A stretch of 64,000 bases of DNA from assembly GCF_030269905.1 (NCBI RefSeq), contig NZ_BSVC01000009.1:62001-126000 (forward strand), written 5' to 3'. The notes beneath the pieces were generated by a model that was given only the letters and a program-made list of their open reading frames with translations, ran no database searches and was not told the DNA's origin. The first letter of the stretch is position 1; each line of letters starts with the position of its first letter. Both the position numbers and the translations under genes were made by a program. Of the stretch, positions 8,374 to 17,183 are shown piece after piece. This stretch comes from Pelosinus sp. IPA-1. GTDB taxonomy: Bacteria > Bacillota > Negativicutes > DSM-13327.

Positions 8374-9240
8374 TTATTTACTATTTGGACTATTTTTCCA
8401 ACGATTGTGTAACCAGAACCATTCGTGAGGGTACCTTCGAATGTGTTGTTCAACGATATTGGTTAGCTGCTGGGTAGTTGACAGAATGTCAGCTTCTCGA
8501 CTTGAGGTCTTTTGTACCCAAATAGGTGGATGCAAAATTGCTTTATGAGTTCCATCAGCATTCGCGGTAATAAATGCTGGAACAATAGGTGCATCCTTCA
8601 TTCTGGCTAAGGCTGCTGCCCCTTGCGGCGTTGATGCCAAACGTCCAAAGAACTCAACCATTACACCATCGTTACCTGCATCTTGGTCCATTAGCAAACC
8701 TACAATTTTTCCTTCCCCCAACATCTTAACCATTTCTCGTACGCCGCTTTTATAGGTTATATGCATACCAGCCATAGTACGAGTCTCAATCATAAATCGA
8801 TCCATGTCTGCATTGGTTTGTTTCTGCGCCACACCCACTATAGGAAAACCATACATGGCTAAGGCAGCTCCAAAAAGCTCCCAATTTCCACTATGTGCAG
8901 TTGCTATGATTACACCCTTCCCACAGTCTAAAGCATCCTTTAGATACTGGGAATTTTCAATATGCACAGATTTTCTTATATTATCCTTATTCAATTTTGG
9001 CATATACAATACTTCCATAAACATTCTGCCGAAACGAGCTGCACTTCTCTTAGCAATAGTAGTAGCCTGCATTGTATCAGCGTCTAAACTGCACATGATG
9101 TTGTTCACGGCCATAGTCTTTCGTTTCGGTGGCACTAGCAGCCAACATACTTCACCTAGTAGATTGCCAATGTTTTGCCTTACAGCTTGAGGTAACATAC
9201 TGACAATACTACTTATTATTTTCACAAATTTATATAGCAT
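8374..9240 (-). CDS. lpxL: Lipid A late acyltransferase, LpxL/HtrB family
   Basis: Members of this family transfer secondary acyl chains to lipid A precursors at the inner membrane. The 288-residue protein has an N-terminal hydrophobic segment, the HSGNWE acyltransferase motif (H-x4-E) and the PHEWFWLHNRWK ending typical of HtrB. An in-frame GTG lies nine bases upstream, but the ATG at 9240 has AAGAAAGG eight bases ahead and is preferred. It is the only late acyltransferase in the window. Which chain it adds cannot be told from sequence. Confidence 0.88.
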   Translation of the reverse strand: MLYKFVKIISSIVSMLPQAVRQNIGNLLGEVCWLLVPPKRKTMAVNNIMCSLDADTMQATTIAKRSAARFGRMFMEVLYMPKLNKDNIRKSVHIENSQYLKDALDCGKGVIIATAHSGNWELFGAALAMYGFPIVGVAQKQTNADMDRFMIETRTMAGMHITYKSGVREMVKMLGEGKIVGLLMDQDAGNDGVMVEFFGRLASTPQGAAALARMKDAPIVPAFITANADGTHKAILHPPIWVQKTSSREADILSTTQQLTNIVEQHIRRYPHEWFWLHNRWKNSPNSK

Positions 9241-9274
9241 GTTATGCACCTTTCTTAGCTATAGTTCAGCATGA

Positions 9275-9898
9275 TTAATTCGTAAAGCTAATTCCCACAT
9301 AGCCGTCATGATTGCGCCAGCCTGCATCTAGTTTAAGGCCAGGTACAATAGACATGCGGGCTCCATAATTCATGTTTTTGCCATCATATTCGGCGATTAA
9401 CGTTGTAGCAGGAAAGGCATTATTACCCGTTAAAATGCTAACAGGATTAATAGTTTTCTCAATGCCTGCAAAGACACCATCAAATCGTCCATTACCTACG
9501 CCGGCGTGTATTCGAAAGCCCAAAGGTAAGGCTTTACTTGCTACAGCATAGGATGAGCGCTTATTATTATTGCCTATATCTTCTACCCCGACAGCTAGTC
9601 CTGGGCTAAGTACAGTCTCAGGCACCAAGGCAAATTTCGCATTGACAAGATTCTTGTTTTGCTGCCCATCATAACGAAAACCCGCCACACCGAGCTCCAA
9701 GTTAGGTGCTATGTTCGTATTAAATATACCCACACCACCATCTTTCAGGTGATAGTAACCTAAAGATACCTGCCCCTCACGCAATACGTCAGCGGATGGG
9801 TTATTAATAAGACCGGTAGAGCCATTTACAGATGGCGCTGCAAATACAGGTGCAGACGTCAACAGCAATATACTGATTCCAAATAAAACTTTTTTCAT
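9275..9898 (-). CDS. Secreted YjbH-like outer-membrane barrel protein
   Basis: A 207-residue protein with a clear signal peptide (MKKVLFGISILLLTSAPVFA, cleaved after VFA) and then the pattern GSTGLINNPSADVLREGQVS, as seen at the start of YjbH/YbjH-type outer-membrane proteins. The rest alternates short polar and aromatic strands (LGYYHL, LELGVAGFRY, LIAEYDGKN, GYVGISFTN), as expected for beta strands. It has no Cys lipobox. The position between lpxD and lpxL supports an outer-membrane site. The function is not known. Confidence 0.6.
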   Translation of the reverse strand: MKKVLFGISILLLTSAPVFAAPSVNGSTGLINNPSADVLREGQVSLGYYHLKDGGVGIFNTNIAPNLELGVAGFRYDGQQNKNLVNAKFALVPETVLSPGLAVGVEDIGNNNKRSSYAVASKALPLGFRIHAGVGNGRFDGVFAGIEKTINPVSILTGNNAFPATTLIAEYDGKNMNYGARMSIVPGLKLDAGWRNHDGYVGISFTN

Positions 9899-10034
9899 GA
9901 AATTTTCTCCTTAAAACAATTTAATCTGAAAATGTAACTATATAAAATAAATATTCCCCAAGCCTCGCCACATTCCTGCCAAACTTGTCTAGGTAATATT
10001 TGTGTAGTGGATGAAGACATAAAGACGTAAAGAA

Positions 10035-10118
10035 TTTTGAACCACAGAGACGCAGAGGACACAGAGAAAAAACGGGATTAAACTTTCTCTTTGTGTTCTT
10101 TGTGTCTTTGTGGTTCAA
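10035..10118. repeat. Dispersed intergenic palindrome, copy 5
   Basis: The left arm TTGAACCACAGAGACGCAGA pairs with the right arm TTCTTTGTGTCTTTGTGGTTC through G-T and a few mismatched positions. It fills most of the gap between the YjbH-like gene and lpxD; nothing else is seen there. Confidence 0.85.
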
Positions 10119-10180
10119 TCATCTTTTATCACTATCTTCTTTGAAACTTTAACACTATAAAATAGTGGCAATATATGCCT

Positions 10181-11203
10181 TTATTTATTGGTCTCTAAGG
10201 AGTTTAGGCGTTTTTCTAAATCGCGGATTTTTTTGATTAAATCTGGGATCTTATTGATACCGGCTTCCCCGCGCAGCCATTCCTTATGAGGCTTAGCTGG
10301 AAACCCCGCAAGAAAGGAACCCTCTGGTACATCGCTAATGGGAGCAGACCGTGCAGCAAATACACAATTATCACCAATTGTTATATGCCCTGCACAGCCT
10401 GTCTGCCCCGCAAAAGTTACATGATTGCCAATTTTAGTGCTACCAGCGATTCCTGTTTGTGCCACTAAAAAGCAATCTTCACCAACTACCACATTGTGAG
10501 CTAAGTGTACTAAATTATCAATCTTCGTACCTCTTTTAACAATGGTACTGCCTGTTGTAGCTCGATCAATTGTTACATTGGCTCCCACTTCCACGTCGTC
10601 TTCGATGATCACGTTGCCTACTTGCGGCACTTTTTGATGACGGCCACCTACTGTAATAAAACCAAAGCCATCGCTACCGATTACCGCTCCACTTTGAAGA
10701 ATAGCCCTGTTACCAATCTGACAATATTCCCTTACTGTAACATTCGGATAGATAATACTATCATTACCGATGGTACTTTCTACACCGATATAACTATGAG
10801 GGTACACAACGACATTGTCACCAATCTTAACATGATCAGCAATCACAGCATAAGCCATAATCGCCGAGTTTTTCCCAAGAGTCACCTCTTTACCAATTAC
10901 TGCCGTAGGATGGACGCCAGGCTCCACAAGAATGGTAGGTGTAAATACTTTTAACAATTCGGTAAATGCGACTCTTGGATTTTCCACCATAATTGCTGGT
11001 TTGGCAAAGTCCGTTATCGAATTTGGTATAATAACAGCAGCAGCATCTGACAAAGCTGCTTTATCCAGGTGAGGTGGTACTGCAAAGGCAATATCCGTTG
11101 CACCAGCATCTTCGATATTTGTAACGCCACTTATTTCAATATCACCATCGCCTAGTAAAATGCCATTTACCAGGTGAGCAATTTCGCTTAACTTCTTCTT
11201 CAA
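10181..11203 (-). CDS. lpxD: UDP-3-O-(3-hydroxyacyl)glucosamine N-acyltransferase LpxD
   Basis: LpxD adds the N-linked hydroxyacyl chain after LpxC. The 340-residue protein (E. coli 341) has the uridine-binding N-terminal domain, a long hexapeptide beta-helix, and the catalytic-His region NLVHLAHNVVVG. Translation starts at a TTG (11203) that follows AGGAGG by seven bases; no ATG gives the conserved N-terminus. The C-terminal helix ends DLEKRLNSLETNK. Its place next to the ompH genes and bamA matches the bamA-ompH-lpxD order of many diderms. Confidence 0.95.
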   Translation of the reverse strand: MKKKLSEIAHLVNGILLGDGDIEISGVTNIEDAGATDIAFAVPPHLDKAALSDAAAVIIPNSITDFAKPAIMVENPRVAFTELLKVFTPTILVEPGVHPTAVIGKEVTLGKNSAIMAYAVIADHVKIGDNVVVYPHSYIGVESTIGNDSIIYPNVTVREYCQIGNRAILQSGAVIGSDGFGFITVGGRHQKVPQVGNVIIEDDVEVGANVTIDRATTGSTIVKRGTKIDNLVHLAHNVVVGEDCFLVAQTGIAGSTKIGNHVTFAGQTGCAGHITIGDNCVFAARSAPISDVPEGSFLAGFPAKPHKEWLRGEAGINKIPDLIKKIRDLEKRLNSLETNK

Positions 11204-11232
11204 TGGAAATCCTCCTGGACTGCTAAAAATTC

Positions 11233-11652
11233 TTATTGGAGTTGTTTAATAACTTCGTCTGTAATGTCAGTGCCACCTTGGGCTACACCATTCTTGTATA
11301 AGATTACACTTAATTTTTTATTTTTTGCAATACCATCTAGGGTTTGTTTTATACTCGCATCAATTTGACCTTCCATATCTTGCTTCGTTTTCATGAACTC
11401 TGCATATAAGGTTTCTTGTTTCTTTTGAAAATCAGCTGGACTTAGTGATGCTTTATCTTTTTCTAATTGGTCGCTAAGTTCTTTTCCTTTGGTATTCAAT
11501 TGATCTTGAAACTGTTTTACTTTTGGACTGTCTGTCATCACTTTATTCACATCAATTACCCCAACATTGTCACCACTTGACATACAACCGCCCAAAAGAG
11601 CCGCAGTAAGTACTATTAAGAACAATAAAACTATTTTTTTTCCTTTTTTCAT
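11233..11652 (-). CDS. OmpH/Skp-family periplasmic chaperone, lipoprotein form (third of three)
   Basis: A 139-residue protein with a lipoprotein signal (LTAALLGGC, lipid on Cys23) and then GVIDVNKVMTDSPKVKQFQ, the OmpH/Skp opening. The middle is a charged coiled coil, and the end (VILYKNGVAQGGTDITDEVI) is the conserved base strand. Skp-type chaperones hold unfolded barrels on their way to BamA. Lipidation would tether this copy to a membrane. It lies 30 bases before lpxD and after two paralogues. Confidence 0.85.
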   Translation of the reverse strand: MKKGKKIVLLFLIVLTAALLGGCMSSGDNVGVIDVNKVMTDSPKVKQFQDQLNTKGKELSDQLEKDKASLSPADFQKKQETLYAEFMKTKQDMEGQIDASIKQTLDGIAKNKKLSVILYKNGVAQGGTDITDEVIKQLQ

Positions 11653-11753
11653 GGTAAGTCCTCCATTTTTCTACTTTGTTATTTCTTAAAAGGATCATCG
11701 TAGCATTTCATCTACATAATTTGTAACATTCGCTACTATTATATACAATTTTA

Positions 11754-12701
11754 TTATTTATTACACTCTGCAATTACTGCATCTGTTATGTCGACACCAC
11801 TTACATTTACCAGAGCATTCGTTAATACCGCTTCAAAGCCCCGCTCAACAGCAACTTTACCTGTCTTATCTTTAATATTTTCTATAATAGAGTCTTGTAA
11901 AGCTCGCATTTCTTGCTGCTTCATTTCTAATTGCTGGGAAAGATCATCATCTACGAGTTTTGTGCTATCTGGTATGGTTGTTTGCTGCGTACTGCGTACT
12001 GCTATTTCTGCCTCTTTCGCAGCAGCTTGCTTAGAAAGTTCTTGGTTTAGCTGGTTACTATAGGCTCCTAGTTCTTCTTGCACGGCAGCTTGTTCAGGTG
12101 CCATAGCTTGCTCCATTTGTTTTACTAACTGAGCTTGTTTTTCATCCATCTTTTTAGCATACTGAGTTTGTAGAGTTTCTAATTGCCCTTGCAGGGAAGT
12201 AGTTTCCTCTTTTGTCAGTTGCACTGTTTTCAATTTAAGTTGCAAATTAAAAATTTGCGGCTGGAATTCTTTATCCACTTCTTCAGAGTAGACTTTAAGC
12301 TCCTCCGATAAAGTTTTATGCAGGGCCGCTTCTTTAGCAGCAAGCCTTGTATTCATTTCATTTTGTTTCACTGCCATCTTTTCATTGTACTCTTGCTCAA
12401 ATGCCTTATTTAATTCTGCCATATTACCTTGCGGCATTTCAGGCATTGTCTGATTGCTTTGATTCTGCTGCGTTATGGCCGCCTGTTCTACCTTAGCTGC
12501 TATTGTATTTGCTTGTTTCTCCAAAGTAAGGAACTGATTGTATTTAGGATGGGCCTTTACAGCCTTATTCATATCAATTATGCCCACTTGGGGCTGAGCT
12601 GGCGCTTTAGTGTCTTGGTCTTTTTTGGTACCGCATCCGGCGACAAGCATCATCAAAGCTAGCGTCACAATAAGAAACCTTCTAGTAGACACCAAAATCA
12701 C
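11754..12701 (-). CDS. OmpH/Skp-family lipoprotein with extended coiled coil (second of three)
   Basis: This 315-residue paralogue is about twice the normal OmpH length. It has a lipobox (LMMLVAGC), the family opening VGIIDMNKAVKAHPKYNQF and the family ending VLTNALVNVSGVDITDAVI. Between them lies a greatly lengthened, Gln/Glu/Lys-rich coiled coil (about 60-280). The extra arm length could bridge more of the periplasm or hold larger clients; that is inference. It lies between two shorter paralogues. Confidence 0.85.
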   Translation of the reverse strand: MILVSTRRFLIVTLALMMLVAGCGTKKDQDTKAPAQPQVGIIDMNKAVKAHPKYNQFLTLEKQANTIAAKVEQAAITQQNQSNQTMPEMPQGNMAELNKAFEQEYNEKMAVKQNEMNTRLAAKEAALHKTLSEELKVYSEEVDKEFQPQIFNLQLKLKTVQLTKEETTSLQGQLETLQTQYAKKMDEKQAQLVKQMEQAMAPEQAAVQEELGAYSNQLNQELSKQAAAKEAEIAVRSTQQTTIPDSTKLVDDDLSQQLEMKQQEMRALQDSIIENIKDKTGKVAVERGFEAVLTNALVNVSGVDITDAVIAECNK

Positions 12702-12718
12702 CTCTTTCTAATAAAGAA

Positions 12719-12741
12719 CCGAGCTGGTCATACCTGCTCGG
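12719..12741 (-). terminator. Intrinsic terminator or attenuator between ompH paralogues
   Basis: CCGAGC and GCTCGG pair, with an inner GG/CC step across a T-T mismatch, and the minus strand continues TTCTTTATT. It lies 19 bases after the first ompH copy and before the second, so partial termination could set their ratio. Confidence 0.6.
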
Positions 12742-12759
12742 CCATACTACATTTTTTAT

Positions 12760-13233
12760 TTACTTCCCGTTCAATTTCTTACCAACTTCGTCGGTAATAT
12801 CCTGACCACCAAAAACAACATTGCTCTTATCCATGACAACTGCTAAACCTTTTGCATTAGCTACTGCTTTAATTGCATCATCAACTTTGCTATATACAGG
12901 AGCAATTAATTCTTGTTGTTTCAAGGACAATCTTTGTTGTACTTGCGCATAAAAATCTTGTTTTTCTTTATCATTCATGGTAGCTGATTTCGTTTCGAAA
13001 TCTTTTCTTGCTGATTCTACTTCAGCCTGCATTGCTTCTTGGGCTTTCGCCATATCAGGATGCTGAGAAACCAGAACTTGATAATTGACAACACCAATAT
13101 TTGAGGAGCTGTTGGCGCTTGCTGCATAAGATTTACCGCTTTGGGATAAAGCTAAACCAACGATACCCAACATAAAAAATACTGCTATTGCTAAGGACAC
13201 AAACTTAACTTGTTTTTTATCAAATTTAAGCAC
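12760..13233 (-). CDS. OmpH/Skp-family periplasmic chaperone (first of three)
   Basis: A 157-residue Skp-like protein. It begins with a hydrophobic signal or anchor segment (about 12-30, ending QSGKSYAA) without a lipobox, so unlike its two paralogues it is probably soluble or anchored by that helix. The family opening is GVVNYQVLVSQHPDMAKAQE, followed by a coiled coil and the ending VVMDKSNVVFGGQDITDEV. It lies nearest the barrel-like gene and bamA, in the usual bamA-ompH order. Confidence 0.87.
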   Translation of the reverse strand: MLKFDKKQVKFVSLAIAVFFMLGIVGLALSQSGKSYAASANSSSNIGVVNYQVLVSQHPDMAKAQEAMQAEVESARKDFETKSATMNDKEKQDFYAQVQQRLSLKQQELIAPVYSKVDDAIKAVANAKGLAVVMDKSNVVFGGQDITDEVGKKLNGK

Positions 13234-13338
13234 AAAAACCCTTCTCTCTGCCTACCGGCATCAAATTTTTACCTTTTTATTATAACAGGGTACACTTACA
13301 TATTCAAGGCATTGCTTGTAAAAGAAACTATATAGTTT

Positions 13339-14619
13339 CTACAAATTGCCAATTAATCGTAGCCATTGGTCATCTTTCGTAATAATATATTCTGCACTTA
13401 AAAAATCGTGGAGTTTGTACCGAATGCCTAGCTCATTGTAACCATTCTTGGGAGTGCGTTCTAGACGTAATGCCCAATTGGATTTTAACTCTTGCTGAAG
13501 CCATAATCGCTCCTGTGCATTCTTTGTATCATATTTCAATCCAAATGTGGTACTAGAACCAATCTTATGTCCCCATCCAGGAACAAATCCCCAGGCGACG
13601 GTACTAGGAATGAAGTTTACTTCTACAAAGGCTTCATCACGGTTCCCGATAAACTTTCCAAGGTGCAATCTAGCCGAAGTATTGTCTTGCCTACGCCCCA
13701 TGTCCAAATAGCCTTCTAGAGTTACTTTGTATTTATCGGTTTCTACCTTCAACGCAATTTCAGTGTCAACTCCAACATTAAGCTGGGGAGTGACTTGCAA
13801 GCCATACTTTTTAGCTAAAGGCTGTTCAGCAACAGTGGATACGAGTTGCGTAGTGAAATAATCACGGTGTCTTTCAAGAAAAGCCACCGGCAAACCAATA
13901 AGACTCTTACTCGTATCATCCATCGTCGGCCGTGCAGCGGCTAGTAAAATATTCGGAATCGTTTCCGACCTAAGAGATACATGAACATCCTGCACTACCG
14001 CCCCGATTGGCAACAATGACACTTTCACAAGGGTATGGATCCCAGGGATGACTTCTATGTTAGCCCGAAACTCTGGCAGCTGAGTAGATAGCATTTCTCT
14101 TGTTGCTATTTTTGATAACCCTCCTGCCCAGTCTACCGCATCAACTGGCAATCCGATCAACACATCACTTACTTTTTCTTCTACATTCCCCATGTCTTGT
14201 TTAATCAGTTTCACTACTTCTTCCGATAAATTACCAAAATCAAATTCCACTGCTACCCCTTGTACTACATCTCCCCATGGAGCAACCTCTACTGTTAAAG
14301 CAGTATTCCCACTAGGGGCAAGAGTAACAGATTGTACCGAATATCCAACTAATACCCGATCAAATATTTCTTTAATCAGCTTTTCATAGGAAGCCTTACC
14401 CTCTACAACTTCACTGATCTTACGACCAACTACCATTTGCTCTCCTACAGTCCCCACACTGGCAGTCATACGTTTGGCAATCTTGGGAGGTGGCATTTGA
14501 CTAGAAACAATGGTAACTGTTACTTTTTCCACTTCGTCAGAGGCGTGGGCCACTCCTGATAATAAGAAAAGACATAGGAATGCAGTTATACAAACAAAAC
14601 TAGAGGGATTTCTATTAAT
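13339..14619 (-). CDS. Secreted barrel-like protein of unknown function; apparent AUU/AUC start
   Basis: About 426 residues. The first ATG/GTG/TTG codon available in frame (GTG, 14553) would begin inside a signal peptide, after its hydrophobic core. Reading back in frame gives N-R-N-P-S-S-F then a core ITAFLCLFLLSG and VAHA cleavage, starting at ATT (14619) or ATC (14622), nine or six bases after AGGAGG. The mature protein has two repeats of similar helical/strand character (about 60-250) and then strand-rich sequence ending in WLRLIGNL. It lies between bamA and ompH. I recognise no family with certainty; an outer-membrane or BamA-associated role is inference from context. Confidence 0.6.
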   Translation of the reverse strand: MNRNPSSFVCITAFLCLFLLSGVAHASDEVEKVTVTIVSSQMPPPKIAKRMTASVGTVGEQMVVGRKISEVVEGKASYEKLIKEIFDRVLVGYSVQSVTLAPSGNTALTVEVAPWGDVVQGVAVEFDFGNLSEEVVKLIKQDMGNVEEKVSDVLIGLPVDAVDWAGGLSKIATREMLSTQLPEFRANIEVIPGIHTLVKVSLLPIGAVVQDVHVSLRSETIPNILLAAARPTMDDTSKSLIGLPVAFLERHRDYFTTQLVSTVAEQPLAKKYGLQVTPQLNVGVDTEIALKVETDKYKVTLEGYLDMGRRQDNTSARLHLGKFIGNRDEAFVEVNFIPSTVAWGFVPGWGHKIGSSTTFGLKYDTKNAQERLWLQQELKSNWALRLERTPKNGYNELGIRYKLHDFLSAEYIITKDDQWLRLIGNL

Positions 14620-14657
14620 GATAGTGCACCTCCTCTTAGTTTACCATACTTATAGAT

Positions 14658-14690
14658 TTTCGGAGTCAGGTCATAGACCTGACTCCGAAA
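14658..14690. other. Perfect 15-bp stem-loop after bamA
   Basis: TTTCGGAGTCAGGTC pairs exactly with its complement across a three-base ATA loop. Neither side has a real T-tract, so it is not a textbook intrinsic terminator. It could be an mRNA 3' protection or processing element between bamA and the next gene. Confidence 0.6.
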
Positions 14691-14700
14691 TAATGTTAGC

Positions 14701-16452
14701 TTAGAATTGTCCACCAAAGCTAAAGTGGGTTTTTGCACCTTGACTGCCTTTAGCATAGTCAAGACGAATAGGACCGATTGGTGTAGAAACACGAATCCCA
14801 AATCCGACACTAGCCTCTAAATCATTAAGTTTATATCCTTCGCCAGTCCAGGCTTTACCAATATCGCTAAAGGCTACACCCTCTACTTTACTAGCGATAG
14901 GAAAACGATACTCTGCTGTCGCAGCAAGCATTTTATCACCTTTAAATTGATCATCACGGTAACCACGAAGGGTATCAGAGCCACCTACGGCAAAACGACC
15001 ACTGTCTGGCATCTTACCATCGGCATAACCAACCGTTCCCCTTAGTGCTACAACTTGTGCATGTCCTACTTTAATATAATTGCGAGATTCCGCAGTATAT
15101 TTATTGTAGTTAAAATCTCCACCTAAGGTTTTTCCAGCAAATTCAGCAGTCAGGGAAACCCGATTGCCTTCAGTCGGACTAAACACATTATCCCGAGAGT
15201 CATAAACACGCATCAAGCTGACGCTGTTAGTGGTACCAAAGTTATCTTTTAAATAATTTGGATGATCTTGCATAAAGGTATCTGTTGATTTCGTATAATC
15301 AACACCAGATACCCAACTTACATAGGCATCATCACGATGTTTCAAGGTAATATAATTCTGAGTATACTCCCCTTGAGGACGTCCTAAGGTAACATCAAAA
15401 CCTCTACGATTTTTGTCATAGGTCGATCTCGTGCTACCATCATCTTCATAATCATTATATTGATTTGTCATGTTGTAGAAATTAAAACCTAGGGAAGTTT
15501 GCTTAGCATCTAACCATGGACGAGTATAGCTTACGGAATAGTTCTTATTGCTCGCCGTACCACCAAACTCCCAGTGTAAGTTGATTTTATCTCCTGTTCC
15601 ACGGAAATTATCATCACCAAGTTCAATGATGCCAATCATACCGTCGGATTTACTGTAACCGCCCCCAATGGAAAATTTACCCGTCTTTTGTTCCACTACT
15701 GTGGTTTCAAGAACGATTGCATTGGGTTCTTTACCAGGATTCAATTTCATATTTACATCTTCAAAATAGCCAAGGTTGTACACTTTTTGCATACTACGTT
15801 TGGCATCTTTCACATTGAAGGGTTGATTGGGCTTCAACTTCATTTCACGAGTAATAACATAATCTTTTGTTTTTTCATTTCCTTTAATTTGGATGCCTTC
15901 TAATACCCCTTCATTGATGGTAATTGTCAGCACGCCACCATTTCCCATTGACACATCACTAACCTTAGTCAGGATAAATCCTTGATCGTGGTAATATTGT
16001 TCAATGGCTCTTACATTTTCATTCAATGTTTTCGAGTTTAAAATACTGCCTTTAGTAACTTTCAGCATACTACTTAACTTGTCTGTTGACACCTTTGTAT
16101 TGCCTTTAATAATGATATCTTGCAATACAGGGTTTTCCATCACTGTATAAACTACCTGAACTCCTTCTGGAACTTCATTAAAGTTAGATACTACGTCAAA
16201 GAAAGTACCCAGTTCATAAATAGCCTGCATATCTTGCTTGATTTTGTCCGCTGTTAATGTTTCACCGGGTTTCACTTTCACTACATCCATAATTGTCTTT
16301 TCTGCCACAGTAGTATTTCCTGTTACAGAAACGGAAGTAACTACTTTACCAGTAGGATCTGCGGCATAAGCAGGAGACAAAACGGAGAAAACAAGACTGA
16401 GACTAAAGATAGTCGCAAGTAGTATATGCCTATAGTTTTTTTGGATTTTCAT
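14701..16452 (-). CDS. bamA: Outer-membrane protein assembly factor BamA
   Basis: BamA inserts beta-barrels in the outer membrane. The 583-residue protein has a signal peptide (cleaved about AYAA-DPTG), three POTRA-like domains (about 36-105, 106-183, 184-260; for example VQVVYTVMENPVLQDIIIKG) and a 16-strand-type barrel from about 265 that ends HFSFGGQF with the terminal Phe. Three POTRA domains instead of the proteobacterial five is usual for Negativicutes. The barrel region has the conserved SVGFGIRVSTPIGPIRLDYA. Downstream lie ompH-type chaperones, upstream tamB. Confidence 0.96.
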   Translation of the reverse strand: MKIQKNYRHILLATIFSLSLVFSVLSPAYAADPTGKVVTSVSVTGNTTVAEKTIMDVVKVKPGETLTADKIKQDMQAIYELGTFFDVVSNFNEVPEGVQVVYTVMENPVLQDIIIKGNTKVSTDKLSSMLKVTKGSILNSKTLNENVRAIEQYYHDQGFILTKVSDVSMGNGGVLTITINEGVLEGIQIKGNEKTKDYVITREMKLKPNQPFNVKDAKRSMQKVYNLGYFEDVNMKLNPGKEPNAIVLETTVVEQKTGKFSIGGGYSKSDGMIGIIELGDDNFRGTGDKINLHWEFGGTASNKNYSVSYTRPWLDAKQTSLGFNFYNMTNQYNDYEDDGSTRSTYDKNRRGFDVTLGRPQGEYTQNYITLKHRDDAYVSWVSGVDYTKSTDTFMQDHPNYLKDNFGTTNSVSLMRVYDSRDNVFSPTEGNRVSLTAEFAGKTLGGDFNYNKYTAESRNYIKVGHAQVVALRGTVGYADGKMPDSGRFAVGGSDTLRGYRDDQFKGDKMLAATAEYRFPIASKVEGVAFSDIGKAWTGEGYKLNDLEASVGFGIRVSTPIGPIRLDYAKGSQGAKTHFSFGGQF

Positions 16453-16471
16453 GCATAACCTCCTTTTTGTC

Positions 16472-17029
16472 TTACTGGCCGCGTAATGATTTTCCGGCGG
16501 CCCGCACTAATTTTTGCATTTCATCTGGAGATACAGATACGGATGATTCCCCTTGAGAAGAAGGTTCCGACTTTATTGTCTGACTAACTACATTATTGGT
16601 AGTAGTTTTTCTTACTGGCGGAATATCTTCCTTGACAACTGCTTTCTCTTCCGGTTCTTTTAAAACGGGAGGAGAAGGTTCCGCCTTACTGTTCCAGGGT
16701 ATCTTGGATTCCACTGGTAGGTTTGCTTTTTCTACCAAAGGAACAGGTACAACGTTTTCTGATTGATGGTTCCACCAATACACTCCACCTAAACCGATTG
16801 CCATAACTACCGCACATAATAAAGCAACTCCATGACGCAGGACAATATACTTGTAGCGCCAATGCATAGATCGGTTGGCTTCTTTAGCATGTTGAAGTTC
16901 AGCTTGGGCCAGCATCAAATCCAACTCTCCACGGATGTCCCTTTCCTTATCAAAAGCATCTTCTGCTTTTGTTAACCATCCTTTTGCTGAACGTAAATGC
17001 TGATCAATATTCTTTTTAAAATCAGCCAT
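16472..17029 (-). CDS. Single-pass membrane protein of unknown function between bamA and the sigma gene
   Basis: A 185-residue protein. A charged, helical cytoplasmic N-terminus (1-60) is followed by one membrane helix (about 62-86, GVALLCAVVMAIGLGGVYWW), then a Pro/Glu/Lys-rich spacer and a final short segment SPDEMQKLVRAAGKSLRGQ. The start at 17029 is chosen because GGGGTG lies six bases ahead; a longer form from 17053 lacks this. I do not recognise the family. Topology and position (just after a sigma factor gene) resemble an anti-sigma factor in outline, but there is no detectable anti-sigma domain, so this is only a possibility. Confidence 0.6.
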   Translation of the reverse strand: MADFKKNIDQHLRSAKGWLTKAEDAFDKERDIRGELDLMLAQAELQHAKEANRSMHWRYKYIVLRHGVALLCAVVMAIGLGGVYWWNHQSENVVPVPLVEKANLPVESKIPWNSKAEPSPPVLKEPEEKAVVKEDIPPVRKTTTNNVVSQTIKSEPSSQGESSVSVSPDEMQKLVRAAGKSLRGQ

Positions 17030-17183
17030 ATACAACACCCCTATTATAAACAATATATATAATCCTGCAAAGGGGCCAGATTATGGTCATTGACTATCCG
17101 GCAAAAATGTTTATATTCGGAGATTAGCTGTCTTTACTATGAGCATGCGCCCTATATGTGCCCTTTTCCTCATTGTTTTGCAG

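Noticed and set aside
9921..10118. Small reading frame with MNHKDTKNTKRK
   Set aside because: It is a translation of the palindromic repeat; the same pattern appears at 8178-8453, 39712-39999 and 55548-55742 in either strand, so it reflects the repeat and not a protein.
14586..14810. 74-codon minus-strand frame across the end of bamA
   Set aside because: It overlaps the bamA end in another frame and runs across the stem-loop; no family likeness.
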